A stretch of DNA of 64,000 nucleotides, from assembly GCA_027924585.1 (NCBI GenBank), contig BSBM01000486.1, positions 46,702,001-46,766,000 of the forward strand. The letters are read 5' to 3'. This document shows, in pieces, positions 24,101 to 35,350 of this stretch. The notes under the pieces are model-generated. The model was not told the origin of the DNA, ran no database searches, and saw only the letters and a list, made by a program, of their open reading frames with translations. Numbering within the stretch: the first letter of the stretch is position 1; the number at the start of each line of letters is the position of its first letter. The position numbers were made by a program, and so were the translations under genes. The stretch is from Larix kaempferi (lineage: Eukaryota; Streptophyta; Pinopsida; Pinales; Pinaceae).

Positions 24101-24421
24101 TGTTTCTGCTCTTTGGTACATCCCTCCAGGGATGCCTTCACTTTTATTGTTTCACCTTCTTGATGATTTTGTATTAAGAAAATAAATACAAACTCCTTGC
24201 TTGAACTGATCAACTTTTTTGCTTGGTTAGCACTTACTAGAGAGATCTTTAATTACCTTTGTGTGTATTGATGATGAAATATTTCCCATCCTTGATTTCC
24301 TATTGAGTGTCTCTCCTCATGAAGATCTCATCCCTCTTATACATGTAGGAGCTTCCAAACACTACACCACAAACATCCAAGGGTACTACGTCTACCTCCA
24401 CTTCATGATTATAGTTTGCAC

Positions 24422-24720
24422 TTATGGCAAACTTGATTGTGCATTGTTCATGACTCTAAGTTCTGCATTCTTATTTACCCATCCCAATGGGTAGGGACTT
24501 GGATGATCATGTACTTCCAATCCAATCTTATGTACCAAATCCTCTGTTATGAGGTTTGCAATTAAACCAAAATCGAATAGAGCATTTATCTTGGGATTTT
24601 TGACTTGGATCTTGATGTGGCAGAGTTTCGTCATCTCTTTCTCTTCTTTAGGATGAAGGATACTCAGATTCACCTCCTTCTACACCATGGTCTGAATAAT
24701 ATTCTCATCCACATCTGAGC
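24422..24720 (-). pseudogene. Chromovirus aspartic protease remnant
   Basis: The sequence KINALFDFGLIANLITEDLV corresponds to the retropepsin active-site loop, where D-S/T-G would be expected; here DFG replaces it, so the active site looks lost. It is followed by HPSPYPLGWVNKNAEL, as in plant gypsy polyproteins. It sits between gag and RT in the usual order. Confidence 0.7.
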
Positions 24721-24779
24721 TACTTTCTAACTCGTTGCTTGACTCTGTGGCTAGAAGGTTCTTCTTCTTAGCATCCTTC

Positions 24780-25740
24780 TTGCGATTCTTGGGGTTTAGC
24801 TCAGGATGTAACTTCCACCATTTGTCTTCAATGTGGCCATCAATGTTGTTGTGGTTACATTGGTTTTTTAGATCCTTGCATTGATGTGCTGTGGTTGTAG
24901 TATTCTTCTCCTCTCCCTTCCACTTCTACTTCCCCTCCTTGGTAGCATCTTGGCTCTCTTTCTATTTTGAATCGCTTGGCTATTCTTTCTTTTGGCCTAT
25001 GTTTTCTAGGTACTGTGCTTGTACACAGGCTTCATCAATTGACTTGGGCTTGAATAAAATCAGCTACCTCTGTATGTGACTATGTAAACCCCATAGATGC
25101 TTGAAGAGTACATCTGGGTTCTTTAGTCAACAAAATAGCCATCTTCCTGAACTTAGTGGTGTATTCTTGCACACTCTGCCCCTTGCCTGAAGTAATGAGA
25201 ACATATACACTAGTCCTCTACATGCCCGATAGGATAGAATTGGGACTTGATGAGGGTTTTAAAGTCCTCCCACTTAGTTAATTGCAGATCTCCCTCCAAC
25301 TTAAGTGCTTTCATGTGTCCCTCCCACCAAGTTAATGCATGGCCCTCTAACTTCAGTCAGGAAAATAAGATATTTTTCTCCTCGGTTATTTAATGGATAC
25401 TAAAATAAACCGCTGACTATTGCAGCCAGCGATTCAATTTTAGAGCATCGATCTCACCCTTGTACAACTTGATGTTGACCTTCGCTTCCATCTTGAAGAG
25501 ATACCAGGAAGGAATATTGGTACTGGAAATTGACTACTCTTTCTCGAGCTCTTTTGTCAGCTCCTTTTTTTAGGTCACTTTTATCTTTTGATTTCCTCTC
25601 TGATCCAAAATTTGAGTTAGGGACTCCAAAATGCCCAAGAGGTCCAAACTTGCTTTCTAGAGCCGCCATGAGGATTGACATGTTGCGTGAGATATCGATG
25701 ACTTGTATTTCCAATTTTGTAAATCACTACTCATAATCGT
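24780..25740 (-). pseudogene. gag: Chromovirus gag with zinc-knuckle remnant
   Basis: The capsid-like part is clear at 25480-25200: YKGEIDALKLNRWLQ, then LKLEGHALTWWEGHMKALKL and KWEDFKTLIKSQFYPIG, the conserved core of plant chromovirus gag. The nucleocapsid part near 24880-24800 reads CNHNNIDGHIEDKWWKLHPE, a zinc knuckle that has lost cysteines. Several in-frame stops are present, so it is not functional. The N-terminal end near 25740 is uncertain. Confidence 0.75.
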
Positions 25741-25847
25741 CTCTCTCTCCTTATACAGACTCGTCCACCCTGGCTAGGGTTTGAAGACTTTTTCTTTATT
25801 CAACCACTAGATCCTGCAATTTTACACAAAACCCCAAAATAAAACTT

Positions 25848-25859
25848 GCTCTGATACCA
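25848..25859 (-). other. Primer binding site (TGGTATCAGAGC)
   Basis: An exact initiator-Met PBS on the minus strand, three bases inside the GGATCA end of the 5' LTR remnant at 25863. Confidence 0.8.
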
Positions 25860-25862
25860 ATA

Positions 25863-25889
25863 TGATCCATAAACTGAGGTAGATATTCT
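25863..25889 (-). repeat. Truncated 5' LTR remnant (27 bp)
   Basis: It matches the end of the LTR at 20318-21201 (TGATCC..AAA.TG....ATATTC) and then stops where a different LTR starts at 25890. The rest of this 5' LTR was not found further right. Confidence 0.65.
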
Positions 25890-26210
25890 TGTAATATCCC
25901 TCACTCTTGACCCCCTAATGTTGTAATCTATGTGATGTAAATATGTGTATGTACTAGTTCATGGCGAGGAGCTCAAGGCCAAGGCCTTGCCAGTGAACGT
26001 TCTAGCATTGTTATGATTTTGTAGAAACCATGCACTGACTAAAAGCATGGTGTAATCAAATGTATGATGTAAAATGCAATGAAAAAATAATAAAAATAGA
26101 TCTAGGGGGTTGAATTGCAACACAAATGAAAAGAGGGGCAATAGTATCTACTGGGGGGGAAGTTGAAGGTTGGTGAAGCTTTGGGAATCCTAAAGATGGT
26201 TGGGTGTCAT
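25890..26210 (+). repeat. Start of a plus-strand TGTAAT-family LTR
   Basis: It starts TGTAATATCCCTCACTC and shares GGAGCTCAAGGCCAAGGCC plus further patchy similarity with the minus-strand LTR ending at 2347. It interrupts the chromovirus 5' LTR. The family copy at 898-2347 is 1,450 bp long, so this LTR may run on to about 27300, but I found no ATTACA end or PBS and do not extend it. Confidence 0.55.
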
Positions 26211-26550
26211 CATGGTACCTTCTGGTGGAGAAAGGAAGCTAGTTATGAATGGTTGCTTGATAGCCTAAGTTAATAAGTATGATTATGAACCTATTCAAGG
26301 TATTATTATTATTATCAAATCATAATAGTTGGGGAACGATATAAGTAAACTTACTTATTACTATAGGATATGTCCTATAGTGGAAACAAATTATTATGTG
26401 ATTTAATGATCAGGGTGAATTTACATAATTTTGATATTATTAATTAAAGAGCATTAATTAATTAAACAAATAATTATTAAACATAAGTTTCTTAGGGTTT
26501 TGCTAGGAATTTAAGGGAAGCTAAATTCCATTTAAAAGGAGTGTTTTAAT

Positions 26551-26697
26551 CATATATATATATATATATATAGATATATATATATATATATATATATAGA
26601 TATATATAGATATATATAGCAAATACATTATAATATAAGCTATATAAATGAAAGATTTACCATGAAAAAATGATTGTGTATGGTATTAAGAAAAATG

Positions 26698-26743
<46 letters not shown>

Positions 26744-26745
26744 AA
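26551..26745. repeat. TA-rich microsatellites
   Basis: Two blocks of (TA)n with interspersed GATATA lie at about 26551-26640 and 26700-26745. They are likely slippage products inside the LTR-like DNA. Confidence 0.9.
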
Positions 26746-27220
26746 GCATGCTCGTTATATTTATAACATATGTTGGCAGTTTAACCAGGCAGTTAGGGTT
26801 GAATTTAGTTATGTTAACGCTATGAGAGAGAAGCTTTTACACTATTGGGGATGACTTTGGAATGGAGAGACTGCTATGGATCAAAGAGTATAGTCTCAAT
26901 GGAGAACCACCTTCACCATGTGCATTTTAACTGCCTCCACTGTTGCAGATTAGTTAATGAGTATTATGAAATTAAAAGAGAATTGAAAATTATAAATTAA
27001 TTAATATATTGTATATTATTCCAAGCAATTAGGGTTGGCGCATTTCAGTTAGGATTAGCCTGGTAAACAAGTCGGCTCCTCTTTTGGCATCTAAGATTAG
27101 AAGGAGATAGGGGGAGGGTGTTAAAAAAAGGGGCATGGAGGGATGGCATTGAAACAACTCGACTGATTTACATATTATTGATAAAGGCATCATATGCTAC
27201 CTTATTTTTTTGGTCTACAC

Positions 27221-27368
27221 TTTGCGTGAGTATTAAATGGATTTGAGATTATTTTTATAGTCATTGTTTTTGAAAGAGGGCAATGGCATTGGTATTTGCA
27301 TGAGTATTAAAGGGATTTGCCATTATTTTTATAATCATTGTTTTTGAAAGAGGGCGATGGCATTGGTA
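27221..27368. repeat. Tandem duplication, 2 x 74 bp
   Basis: Units at 27221-27294 and 27295-27368 share TGAGTATTAAA near the start and TTTTTGAAAGAGGGC near the end, with several substitutions. Confidence 0.9.
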
Positions 27369-28300
27369 TCCTTGTGTATCAAGAAGATCAAGGGTAGTCT
27401 CTATTCGATTTAACTGCGAAATTACTCAGTTGCAAAGAGGTAACTCCACGATCTACATTTATTTGGTCATTTGCTGTTGATAATAAAAAAGGGCAAATCT
27501 ATTTGTTGTTGAAATATGGAGTAGCAACCCTCAAGAGAAATGATTAACTATATCCATCTCTGGGCAATCCGCTCACTCAGAATATTAATAACCGAGAGAT
27601 AGAACAATGGGTGATCTTTATAAAGAGACTCGACCCATTAAATGTTACATTCTTGTTGTTGATATTTCCATCAAAGCGAATTTGTGAGAGGAAAACTAAT
27701 TCCTCTCCAATATCTACAATTATATATATATATTGTTTCTCTTAGATAGAAGGCATATCTTAGTTGTTTTTAAATTATATTTCTAATATTACTTAGTTGT
27801 AAAGAAAAGGGCAGTCTCCAACATGAGATCCAACCCTAAGATTCAACTTAAATTTGGTTACTTTCATAACCAAACCCAATAGATATACTCTTTGTTGACT
27901 ACCGCTGATTGAAAAGGGTAATCTCTCTGGAGGAGACAAACCCAATAATAAATAATGAATTCTATTGTTTAAAAACCATACCTCATTTCTTTTGAATTTA
28001 TATCTAAAATAATGTAATGTACGAACCAATACTGGTGATACACTAACTCGCTCCCTTGGAAGACTCGATGAAAAACAATGGATTTAGTTAGCTAGTTTGA
28101 CTGTAGGTAGGAAAAATCAAGTATTCTGGATAGGAGGAGGAATATTCCAACTGATAGAACCTTTTCACAAAGTACTGGGACCATTAATGTTTCAAACATC
28201 ATCTAGGATGAAGTCTACTCCAATGCTCCTGGGCACCCCAACACATGCAAACTAAAACATCAACTAAACATGGACTGTGAACCGATAGTGATATATTTCG
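27369..28300. other. No gene recognised
   Basis: A minus-strand frame at 27793-28029 (78 codons) has no recognised motif. The sequence is likely old LTR or intergenic DNA. Confidence 0.45.
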
Positions 28301-29760
28301 ACTTAGGGATTCTAAATAACATCAAATAATAGTCAATAGACAGTCAAGTCTCACTCCAACAAGTTTGAGAAGGTTCTGAGGAAGTCTCACAAAGATACAA
28401 GAAAATTTTCCTTCTAGGATTACACATCTAGATCAAATTCAAGACTTCCAAAACTGTCTGAGAGGATCACAAATTTCTGATATGAGACTTGGAATAATTC
28501 ATATGACATATTACTTAAAATTAGAAACCTAAATCACTTCATTTGTATCACTACTAATTCATTTATCATACAAATTATGGAAACTAGCTCAATTTCATTG
28601 AAATCTAGACTAGGTGCAAGAAGAGGTATGAGAATCATAATTTGATTTAGTAAAGCTTCAGATTGGACATCAGAGATTCATTATTACAATCATATCAGCC
28701 ATCAGTATCTGACTCATACATCAAAGAGTTCTCAATAATGAGATACAACCAGAAGAAAATCTTACATCAGGAAAACTAGGAAACCACTCACAGATCTGCA
28801 TGGATAGCTATCAAAAATCTGTCACAGGCACGTAATCCATTGGTGCAGACTTCATGACCTGCAACAAACTCAATTATAATAGCTGAATACTATCATCCTC
28901 TCATAGGAAGCAGGGGCACATATCCCAAGCTTAGACTAGGGGCACATCTCCCAAGTCACTGAGGCACAATTGCACTCACACCAATTCTCAAACTGTCAAA
29001 AGATGTGAAATGGAGTTGTAATCATTCTTTTATAGATTGATGTGACTTGTTGATCAAGTAAGATAGACTAAGGCACCCTCATGGAGTGGATAAGGTTGCT
29101 TTACTTTCTGCTTTAGCTTTTGCCTTGCTTTCGCTTTGCTTTGTTTTTTGCTTTAGCGTTTTCCTTGCTTTCTGCTTTTGCTTTTGATTTTGCTTTATCC
29201 TGCTTTTGATTTTATATCATGCTTTTCTACCTTACCCTAATTTTCTACCTTACCCTGCTTTTCTGCTTTGTCTTTCTTTTTCCCTGCTTTTCTGCCTTAC
29301 CCTGCTTTTCTACTTTGTCCTGCTTTTTCTTGATTTTCTGTCTTTGTCCTTCTTTTCTGCTTTTGTCCTGCTTTGTCCTGCTTTTGTCCTGCTTTATTAT
29401 GCTTTTCCTGAGCTTTGCTTCTTTATTCTTCTTTCTTCTCCTTTTCCTACTTTCCTTGATTTGACTGCTTTATCTTTTCTTATCTTGTAAGTTACCTCTT
29501 AGTCAACCTTATCCTCTAAGGCACTCTTGTGGAGAATTATCCACTTTATTCCAAAATAAAAATAACTATTTAATGAAAAATAATTTTCATCAAGTGCATA
29601 ACAACTTTAAGAAAATAAATTCAACACCTCCTAATTAATTAATTATTTAATTGCCTGAACTTTCAAAATTAACCCCAAGTAAATGACATTTTATCCTCAA
29701 CCCAAGGGATTGATTGGGTTATTAACTCAATCCAATGATCATGAATGAGGGAACATGACA
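28300..29760 (-). repeat. 3' LTR of another minus-strand gypsy element (right border firm, left uncertain)
   Basis: On the minus strand the LTR begins TGTCATGTTCCCTCATTC at 29760, directly after a polypurine tract (CTTGGGATGGGAGGAT, about 29761-29776). A TATA box (CTATAAAAG, near 29030) marks the U3/R border, so R and U5 lie below it. The left end could not be fixed; a TGTCATCATGG at 26205 would be compatible with the inverted terminus but is not proof. U3 contains a purine-rich minisatellite (29090-29470). Confidence 0.6.
29090..29470. repeat. Pyrimidine-rich minisatellite inside the LTR
   Basis: The plus strand is made of diverged units such as TGCTTTTCTGCCTTACCC and TCCTGCTTTTG, with almost no purines apart from G at the unit starts. 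The open frames in it (29206-29490) are low-complexity Leu/Phe/Cys translations and are not genes. Confidence 0.85.
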
Positions 29761-29776
29761 ATCCTCCCATCCCAAG

Positions 29777-30361
29777 ATTGCTTGTCCTCAAGCAATGAAA
29801 AAACATGGGGTTAAGAAACTTGTACACTGCCACCAAATTACTGCTGCTGATCACTATGGCCAACCAAGAAGGTATACTCCATCACATGGTGTTGGCATAT
29901 GCTGCACTCCTTTGTATGATCCAATGCATATTCTTTGGAGCTCCTCCATGGAACCATCTTACTCACCCTCATGTGAGTCTCCAAACAATCATGGTGACTA
30001 ACTAAGAGTGGAACATGAACAACTCCCAAAATATCCTTCTTTAAGATTGACTCATGCACTAAGTGGATAGGGTCTTTAAAGTGGATGAATTTCATATTTG
30101 GTTCTTCATGAATCAACTCATCCATTGGGTCACATGCAAACCATTGTTTCTGCCATTCATTGAGTTCAATCTCACCCTCAAATATGCATTCAACCAATGC
30201 ACACATATGGGCTAGCATATTCTTGTTATGGTGTGGATAATGCTTCTCATGGAGCTACAATCTATTATGCACATCTTTGGGGATGGAACTAATAAGGGTG
30301 GACTGAATCCTCTCCATGTAGACATCAACTTCACATTTCTCAAGCATGATATTAAGATACA
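29777..30361 (-). pseudogene. 3' coding end of the gypsy element, unrecognised ORF
   Basis: An open frame at 29838-30218 (126 codons, for example WQKQWFACDPMDELIHEEPN and ECSICQHHVMEYTFLVGHS) continues upstream to 30361 with one stop. It sits where the end of pol should be, and a nearby LLEDKQSWDGRIV resembles the end of chromovirus polyproteins just before the polypurine tract. I recognise no integrase or chromodomain in it. It is cut at 30361 by the Tat-like LTR. Confidence 0.4.
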
Positions 30362-31333
30362 TGGTACACCAAAATATCATCATCATGAGTCATGTATCAG
30401 CTCCATGCCTTAATCCCTAAAGTTCCTTGGCTAAAACATTGACATGAAGGTTAGTGTCCTTCCCTTTCCATCTTTTTGTTGCCACCTCGACGCACCCTGC
30501 CTTTGAGCAACGAGCGTCGACCCATTGGTGACAGACTCTACACCTTAGCAAAGTGCGGCGATGACACATGCTGCATTTGTACACAGTGCGGCGATTCACT
30601 TCTGACGCAGGTTTCCTTCCTGCAAGGTGCATCGGAGTTGGTTAAATTGGATAAAAGGAAGCTTCGAGCAATTTCTCGAAGCTTGGTGACATGGAGGTCT
30701 ATCCCTAGATGCTAGGAAATATGGCTCTCGATCCCCTAACCTAGTGAGGTGATCCCTTAGACCTCTCCCCTAAATCTTCAACCTATTATATCCCTTTAGT
30801 CCTATATATACAACCCCCCTCTCCATTGTTAAGGGAGGAAGGACCATAATACTCTTATGTAGGTGAAATTATTCTAAGTGATCCTCATTCATCCTTTGGG
30901 AGGAAAGCATTCTATCTTGGAGGCTAGGATTGTTGGATGGAGGTTACAACGTTAAGGCTTGGGTTGTAACATTTCTTCCCTATGTACTTTTATTCATTAC
31001 ATTAATACAAGTTCTTTCCATAAGTGTTGTTGTATTGATAATACTTAGGATTTTCCTCCTTTAGTGTAAATCTAGATCAATTCATGTTCATATGCTTTTA
31101 TTGCTTGTATGTTTCCACTTGCTTGACATAGTTTTGCAGCTGAAGATATGAAGACTTTGGAGCTTGGAACGACAAGGATAAAGGAACTACAGACTTGAGG
31201 TAAGCCACATCTTGACCTGTCTAGTATTTATATTGATCTAGGAAAGTAACTAGTATTGTGTATCTATTTGTTCTAGATCCACTTGGACTAAAGAGATTTG
31301 TTTGAGTCTGCTCATGTAGGTTAACCGTAAACA
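30362..31333 (+). repeat. Tat-like LTR, plus strand (972 bp)
   Basis: It starts TGGTACACCAAAAT (compare TATTACACCCAAAAT at the start of the Tat LTR at 61436) and ends CCGTAAACA, followed by a PBS. A TATA box (CTATATATACA, near 30806) lies in the expected place. It shares GCGTC/GCGAC-rich sequence with the other Tat LTRs. It is inserted in the 3' end of a gypsy element. Confidence 0.7.
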
Positions 31334-31335
31334 AA

Positions 31336-31354
31336 TTTGGCGACCATATTGGGG
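31336..31354 (+). other. Tat-type primer binding site
   Basis: TTTGGCGACCATATTGGGG follows the LTR end by two bases. It matches, with two changes, the corresponding site of the Tat element at 60519-60539 (minus strand TCTGGAGACCATACTGGGG). The TGGCGACC start is typical of Tat/Ogre elements, probably a tRNA-Arg site. Confidence 0.65.
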
Positions 31355-33270
31355 AAAGATATCCATAGCTTTAATTTCAATTTATTTTGGTTTCATTAAT
31401 TTCTGTTTGATAAACTTTCTAGCCTCTTAAGTGCCTCCCACCATTAGATCTAATCACCAGAGAGTCTCTGGGTTACCCAAGCTCTGTTCAGGATCAATAT
31501 TGGACCTGCTACCCTCTTTATTTTTGGAGAACTTTATTTTTGTTGCTCGATCCCCGCTCGATGCACCTGGGCTATTTATAACCTGCGTCACTGCATTTCT
31601 GACGCATTTAGCCTGCGAGCAGATTGCGTCTCTGATGCATTCTGGCCTTTGGAAACCCGCATCACTGACGCACATACCCAGTGTATAGAGTGCGTTGTTG
31701 GACCTACCAATGCTCTGGTGCATAATAGTAGGGTGCATCACACTCTATTGCTTGGTACCCAATGTCAAAAATTTATCCATTTGGTTTTTGGTCTAATTTT
31801 TAGAGCTTTGTGCACTGCACCTTACAGCCACAAAACCCCTAGACCCAACATGTACTATTCTTTGGCTTTATTGTGAAGTTTTTGTGTCAATCGAAGTCCT
31901 AGTTAGTCAAGTGAGTGATCCAGTCGCTATGGGAAATTTAAATCCCCCATCGATGTACTCAGTCTTGTGACTCCCGATCGTTGCACCAAATCTGTTCGAT
32001 TTGTTAGATCTGACTTCCGAGACTTCTCATTTTGTTATTGCAATTTTTGCTTGATTGCGTGTGTTCTGAGTGTTATAGAGATTTTGGGTGATCATACTTC
32101 TTTGGGAATTCCTCATTATTTAAAGTTTGCAGTAGTGTATTCTTCCATTTTCTGAATCCAGATCTGGAAAGTGACACCATTCTCGGATCTTGAGTGCATT
32201 TGAGTAGGAAATCAAAAGGGTTTTCATTATCTTCGTTTTGAGTTTCATTCTTGAAATTGTTGTAGAAATTATTCATACTTTGGAATTCATCATTAAAAGA
32301 TCTTTGAAAAGTTTTAAAGCATCGTCATTATCTTGCATTTTCTTAATTGTGAAAACTTGTTTCTCATCCCTTTGAAAATTTCAATGCATTATAAATTTTA
32401 CGAAGCATTTCCAAAGATTCAAAGATTCTAACAGTTTTTTTATTTTTTCCACTTGTTCATCTTTAGTTTGGAAAATTGAAGTTATTGCATCCAAAAAGAA
32501 TTCTCCTTTTCATCTTAGCGTAGATTTGTTTAAATTTGAAAAGAGAAAAAGAAAACATTTAAGATTTGGTGTGTGTTATTTCGTTGCTTTTTGTTCGCTC
32601 AGTGAAAAGAGTGCTTCATTTTCCTTTCGGTTGATTTTGAAGTATAGGGTTACTTGCCCATTTTTACTATCGAAAACAAAGAAAAATTTCTCCTTATCAT
32701 AGATAGCTTTCATCGAAAAGAAAAGAAAATATTTGCATTTGCATGTAGCTTAGGTTTGCATTCTTTTTAAATTCTTGTCTACACCTCATGCATTCACCTA
32801 ACTGTAAAAGATAAAATTTACTGGTAGTGTTAGGTTAAAACTGTATAGAAACTTGTGTGTTAAGTTAGAGACGTGTTCCTGCGTCTTTAAGCGTGGATGC
32901 TGTCATTTTTTTCCTGCACTGCATCCCGGGGGCTTGCAGATCTTCCACGTACCAACCGGTATATCGAACGGCCTTTCACGTACCCTTGAGTATATAGAAA
33001 GGTACTTTACGTACTCGGTAGTATATCAGAAGGTTCCCATCGTACGGTTGTGCATTAGACAGCACCACTACGGATTTGAGCTCCCACGTACCTTGAGTAT
33101 ATCGAGAGACCCTTCTAGGATTCATGTAACCATCCAAGTTAACCTATTGGCCGTCTTGGCATGACAATACATCAAGAACAACACTCGGGGAGCTACTACG
33201 CACGTGCTTTAGGTAGTCGGATTATACAGTCAGGGGTACGGCCTTGTTGTCTTCAAGCAGGTTCAAGCAT
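31355..33270 (+). mobile_element. Leader of a truncated Tat-like element
   Basis: No gag or pol follows. The stretch 32850-33250 aligns with the leader of the large Tat element (58560-58995, opposite strand): both carry GCATTAGACAGCACCACTAC, GGATTTGAGCTCCCACGTAC and an array of GTATATCG motifs. The element therefore survives only as LTR plus leader, ending near 33270. Short open frames such as 32853-33164 fall in this non-coding leader and are not genes. Confidence 0.75.
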
Positions 33271-33584
33271 CAGACATAGAGTTATCAAGATGGAGAGATG
33301 AGTCCAATGCATCCAACTATTTATTATTCATCTTGATGTTGTTATTTATATATGAAGAGAGAAGTTGGAGTAGTTACACCCGCTCCAAGATCCCTGCCGC
33401 CGAGATCCATCGCACCTCAATAGATCTCTTGTACATATATATATATATTATAGAGTGCACATATTATATTATTGAGTGTGAGGGCACATAATTCGTTTGT
33501 TTTAATAGAACTAGTCCTAACCAATGAAGCAAGCTAATTATAATTATGGAGCATTCATCCCTTTCCTGTAAGTTAATTGACAGA

Positions 33585-33880
33585 ATCCGACAATGGAAAA
33601 TTGCAATTTTGAGTAAATTTTAACACCGCAGATGGATTCAGAGACCCCCTCCATCAACAGTGTTAAAATAATCCATGCATGGTTTATAATTTATTAAATT
33701 GTAAATTTAGTAAATTAATTTTAACATTGCAGATGGATTCAGAGACCCCCTATTTCTTTTACAATTTAGTAAATTTTAACACTACAGATGGACTGAATCC
33801 ATCTGTAATGTTAAAATTTACTAAATTGTCAAAATTGCATTTTTTCATTTTCATTGGACCACCTATGTCGAGGCTTGATC
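33585..33880. mobile_element. Foldback/MITE-like element with a 32-bp perfect-loop hairpin
   Basis: Arms at 33761-33792 and 33798-33829 are complementary over 32 bp with one mismatch, around a 5-nt loop. A wider inverted arrangement pairs about 33585-33640 (AATGGAAAATTGCAATTTTG) with about 33825-33875. Two further direct copies of the GCAGATGGATTCAGAGACCC phrase lie at 33632 and 33729. There is no coding capacity. Confidence 0.7.
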
Positions 33881-34280
33881 AAGTTTCGGCTTAAAATTAG
33901 CTAGCTATATGTATAGTATACGTGTATAAGTCCGGTAGTGATCTACAACAAACATGCTCATGGGAAGCTAGGTTATATTATGTCCAGAGGGAATATTAAT
34001 ATGTTTGGACTAATTCAACAATTTAGTAAATTTTACTACTTATTATTTAGTTGTATTTTTTATTCGATGACTAAATTATCATTTAATTTAGTCATTTTTA
34101 GTTGTGTTGCTCAAATTTAGTGATATTTAGCTCAAAATCACTGTTGTAACTAACTTTTTTAGTCACGTAATCATTTATTTTCCAATTTCTACTAGTGGTC
34201 TATTATCCCCGATAATTTTTTAAAATAATGACGAAAAATCTAACCAAGTAACTAACAACCTTAAGGAAGTATAAGACTTA
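33881..34280. other. No gene; possible CACTA-type terminal sequences
   Basis: The sequences CCGGTAGTG (about 33931) and TTTCTACTAGTG (about 34186-34197) resemble the 3' ends of CACTA transposons (reverse complement CACTAGTAGAAA). No matching left end was found, so this is only a hint. Confidence 0.25.
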
Positions 34281-35197
34281 TGATCCAGGAGGATCATCTC
34301 AGTCGAAGAATGAAGAAGGTCTTCATTTTCTTTGCAGGTGGTCATTTGATGAAGAGCTCGCAGAGATATTTCTAATGCAACTTGAATGGGGTCAAATGGA
34401 ATTCATATGTGGGAGAAATTCCAAGTGGAAGTTACGACCATAAAGGAGGTTTTCTTCAACAAAAAAAGTTCATAAAGTGTTTCATTTGAAATTCAATGAA
34501 CAAATTATGTAAAAGGGAATTAGATGAACATGCTCACATAAATTCTCATCTAATTAATTAAGAGGAAATTAAAAAGGTGTGAGAATCCACCTCATCATTT
34601 GGTTTCCTAGTTCTAAGGGGTGTTGAGATATTCACGGAGGAAGATGAGACCTTTCCTCCACATACACCCTTAAGGTGTCTCCTGATCCTAATTTAGGGGA
34701 TCATGGGAGAGATTTTCTCCTTAACATGAGTGATGACTAATCATCCATGAAAAATCTATAAAACCTATCATATGGATAAGGAAGTAAGCTTTGTTGGAGA
34801 GTATTCTTTGTAATCTTTCTTGTGCATTGAGAAATTAAGTAAGGAGGTCTTGCTTATGAAAATTCATGTGAGAGCCTTAGGAGAAGGCTGCCCAAGATGG
34901 GAGAAAATTCCACATGATTCTATCAATGTAAATGCAGGTATCGCTTGAAGGAGGATTAATAAGAACGATTCGGAGGTTGACGAACCTAGAGACGTAGTCA
35001 GGAGGCCTGACGAACTCCATTATCATTTGATTGTCACAATTTTGATTTGTGTATCTTCTTAAGATTTGAATTGTCCATTTCAATTTGATATATACGTTGC
35101 CAAATTTTCATGTTATTGATGGGAATTTGAGATTTAATAAGGTATCCGAAATTGGCTAATAAACTGAAGTAGTTTTCTAACCTTCATTTTCGGATCA
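34281..35197 (+). repeat. 5' LTR of the G-patch element
   Basis: It has TGATCC...GGATCA termini, a TATA box (CTATAAAACC, near 34757), and a PBS four bases downstream. The pair at 39720-40639 is colinear over its full length. Confidence 0.9.
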
Positions 35198-35201
35198 AGT
35201 T

Positions 35202-35213
35202 TGGTATCAGAGC
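35202..35213 (+). other. Primer binding site (TGGTATCAGAGC)
   Basis: An exact match to the initiator-Met tRNA PBS, four bases after the 5' LTR. Confidence 0.92.
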
Positions 35214-35350
35214 AGTTCCGATCTGGTTTCAGATTTAATTTTTCTTATTTGTGGACATTTATCATATCAATTGTATATCTCATATGGAAAGTCTACAAAA
35301 TAATTCTTTTATTTCATTATATGCAAATCTTTGTAGAGATGCATATTTTC

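Larger units (their letters stand above)
21202..25847 (-). mobile_element. Internal region of a decayed full-length chromovirus-type gypsy element
   Basis: The order on the minus strand is PBS (25848-25859), gag, zinc knuckle, protease, RT, RNase H, integrase, chromodomain-like end and 3' LTR. All domains are recognisable but riddled with stops. The next four entries describe the parts. Confidence 0.8.

Noticed and set aside
29206-29490. Leu/Phe/Cys-rich hydrophobic ORFs resembling membrane proteins
   Set aside because: They are translations of a pyrimidine-rich minisatellite in an LTR.
26205-29760. A single 3.5-kb LTR from TGTCATCATGG to the firm end at 29760
   Set aside because: The terminal match is only six bases and the stretch includes a separate LTR-like start at 25890; not enough to define the left border.
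32853-33164. 103-codon plus-strand ORF
   Set aside because: It lies in the Tat leader; the same region in the second element is not open in the matching frame, and the conserved feature is the DNA motif array.
33920-34200. CACTA transposon
   Set aside because: Only right-end-like sequences (CCGGTAGTG, CTACTAGTG) are visible; no matching left terminus, target duplication or transposase.
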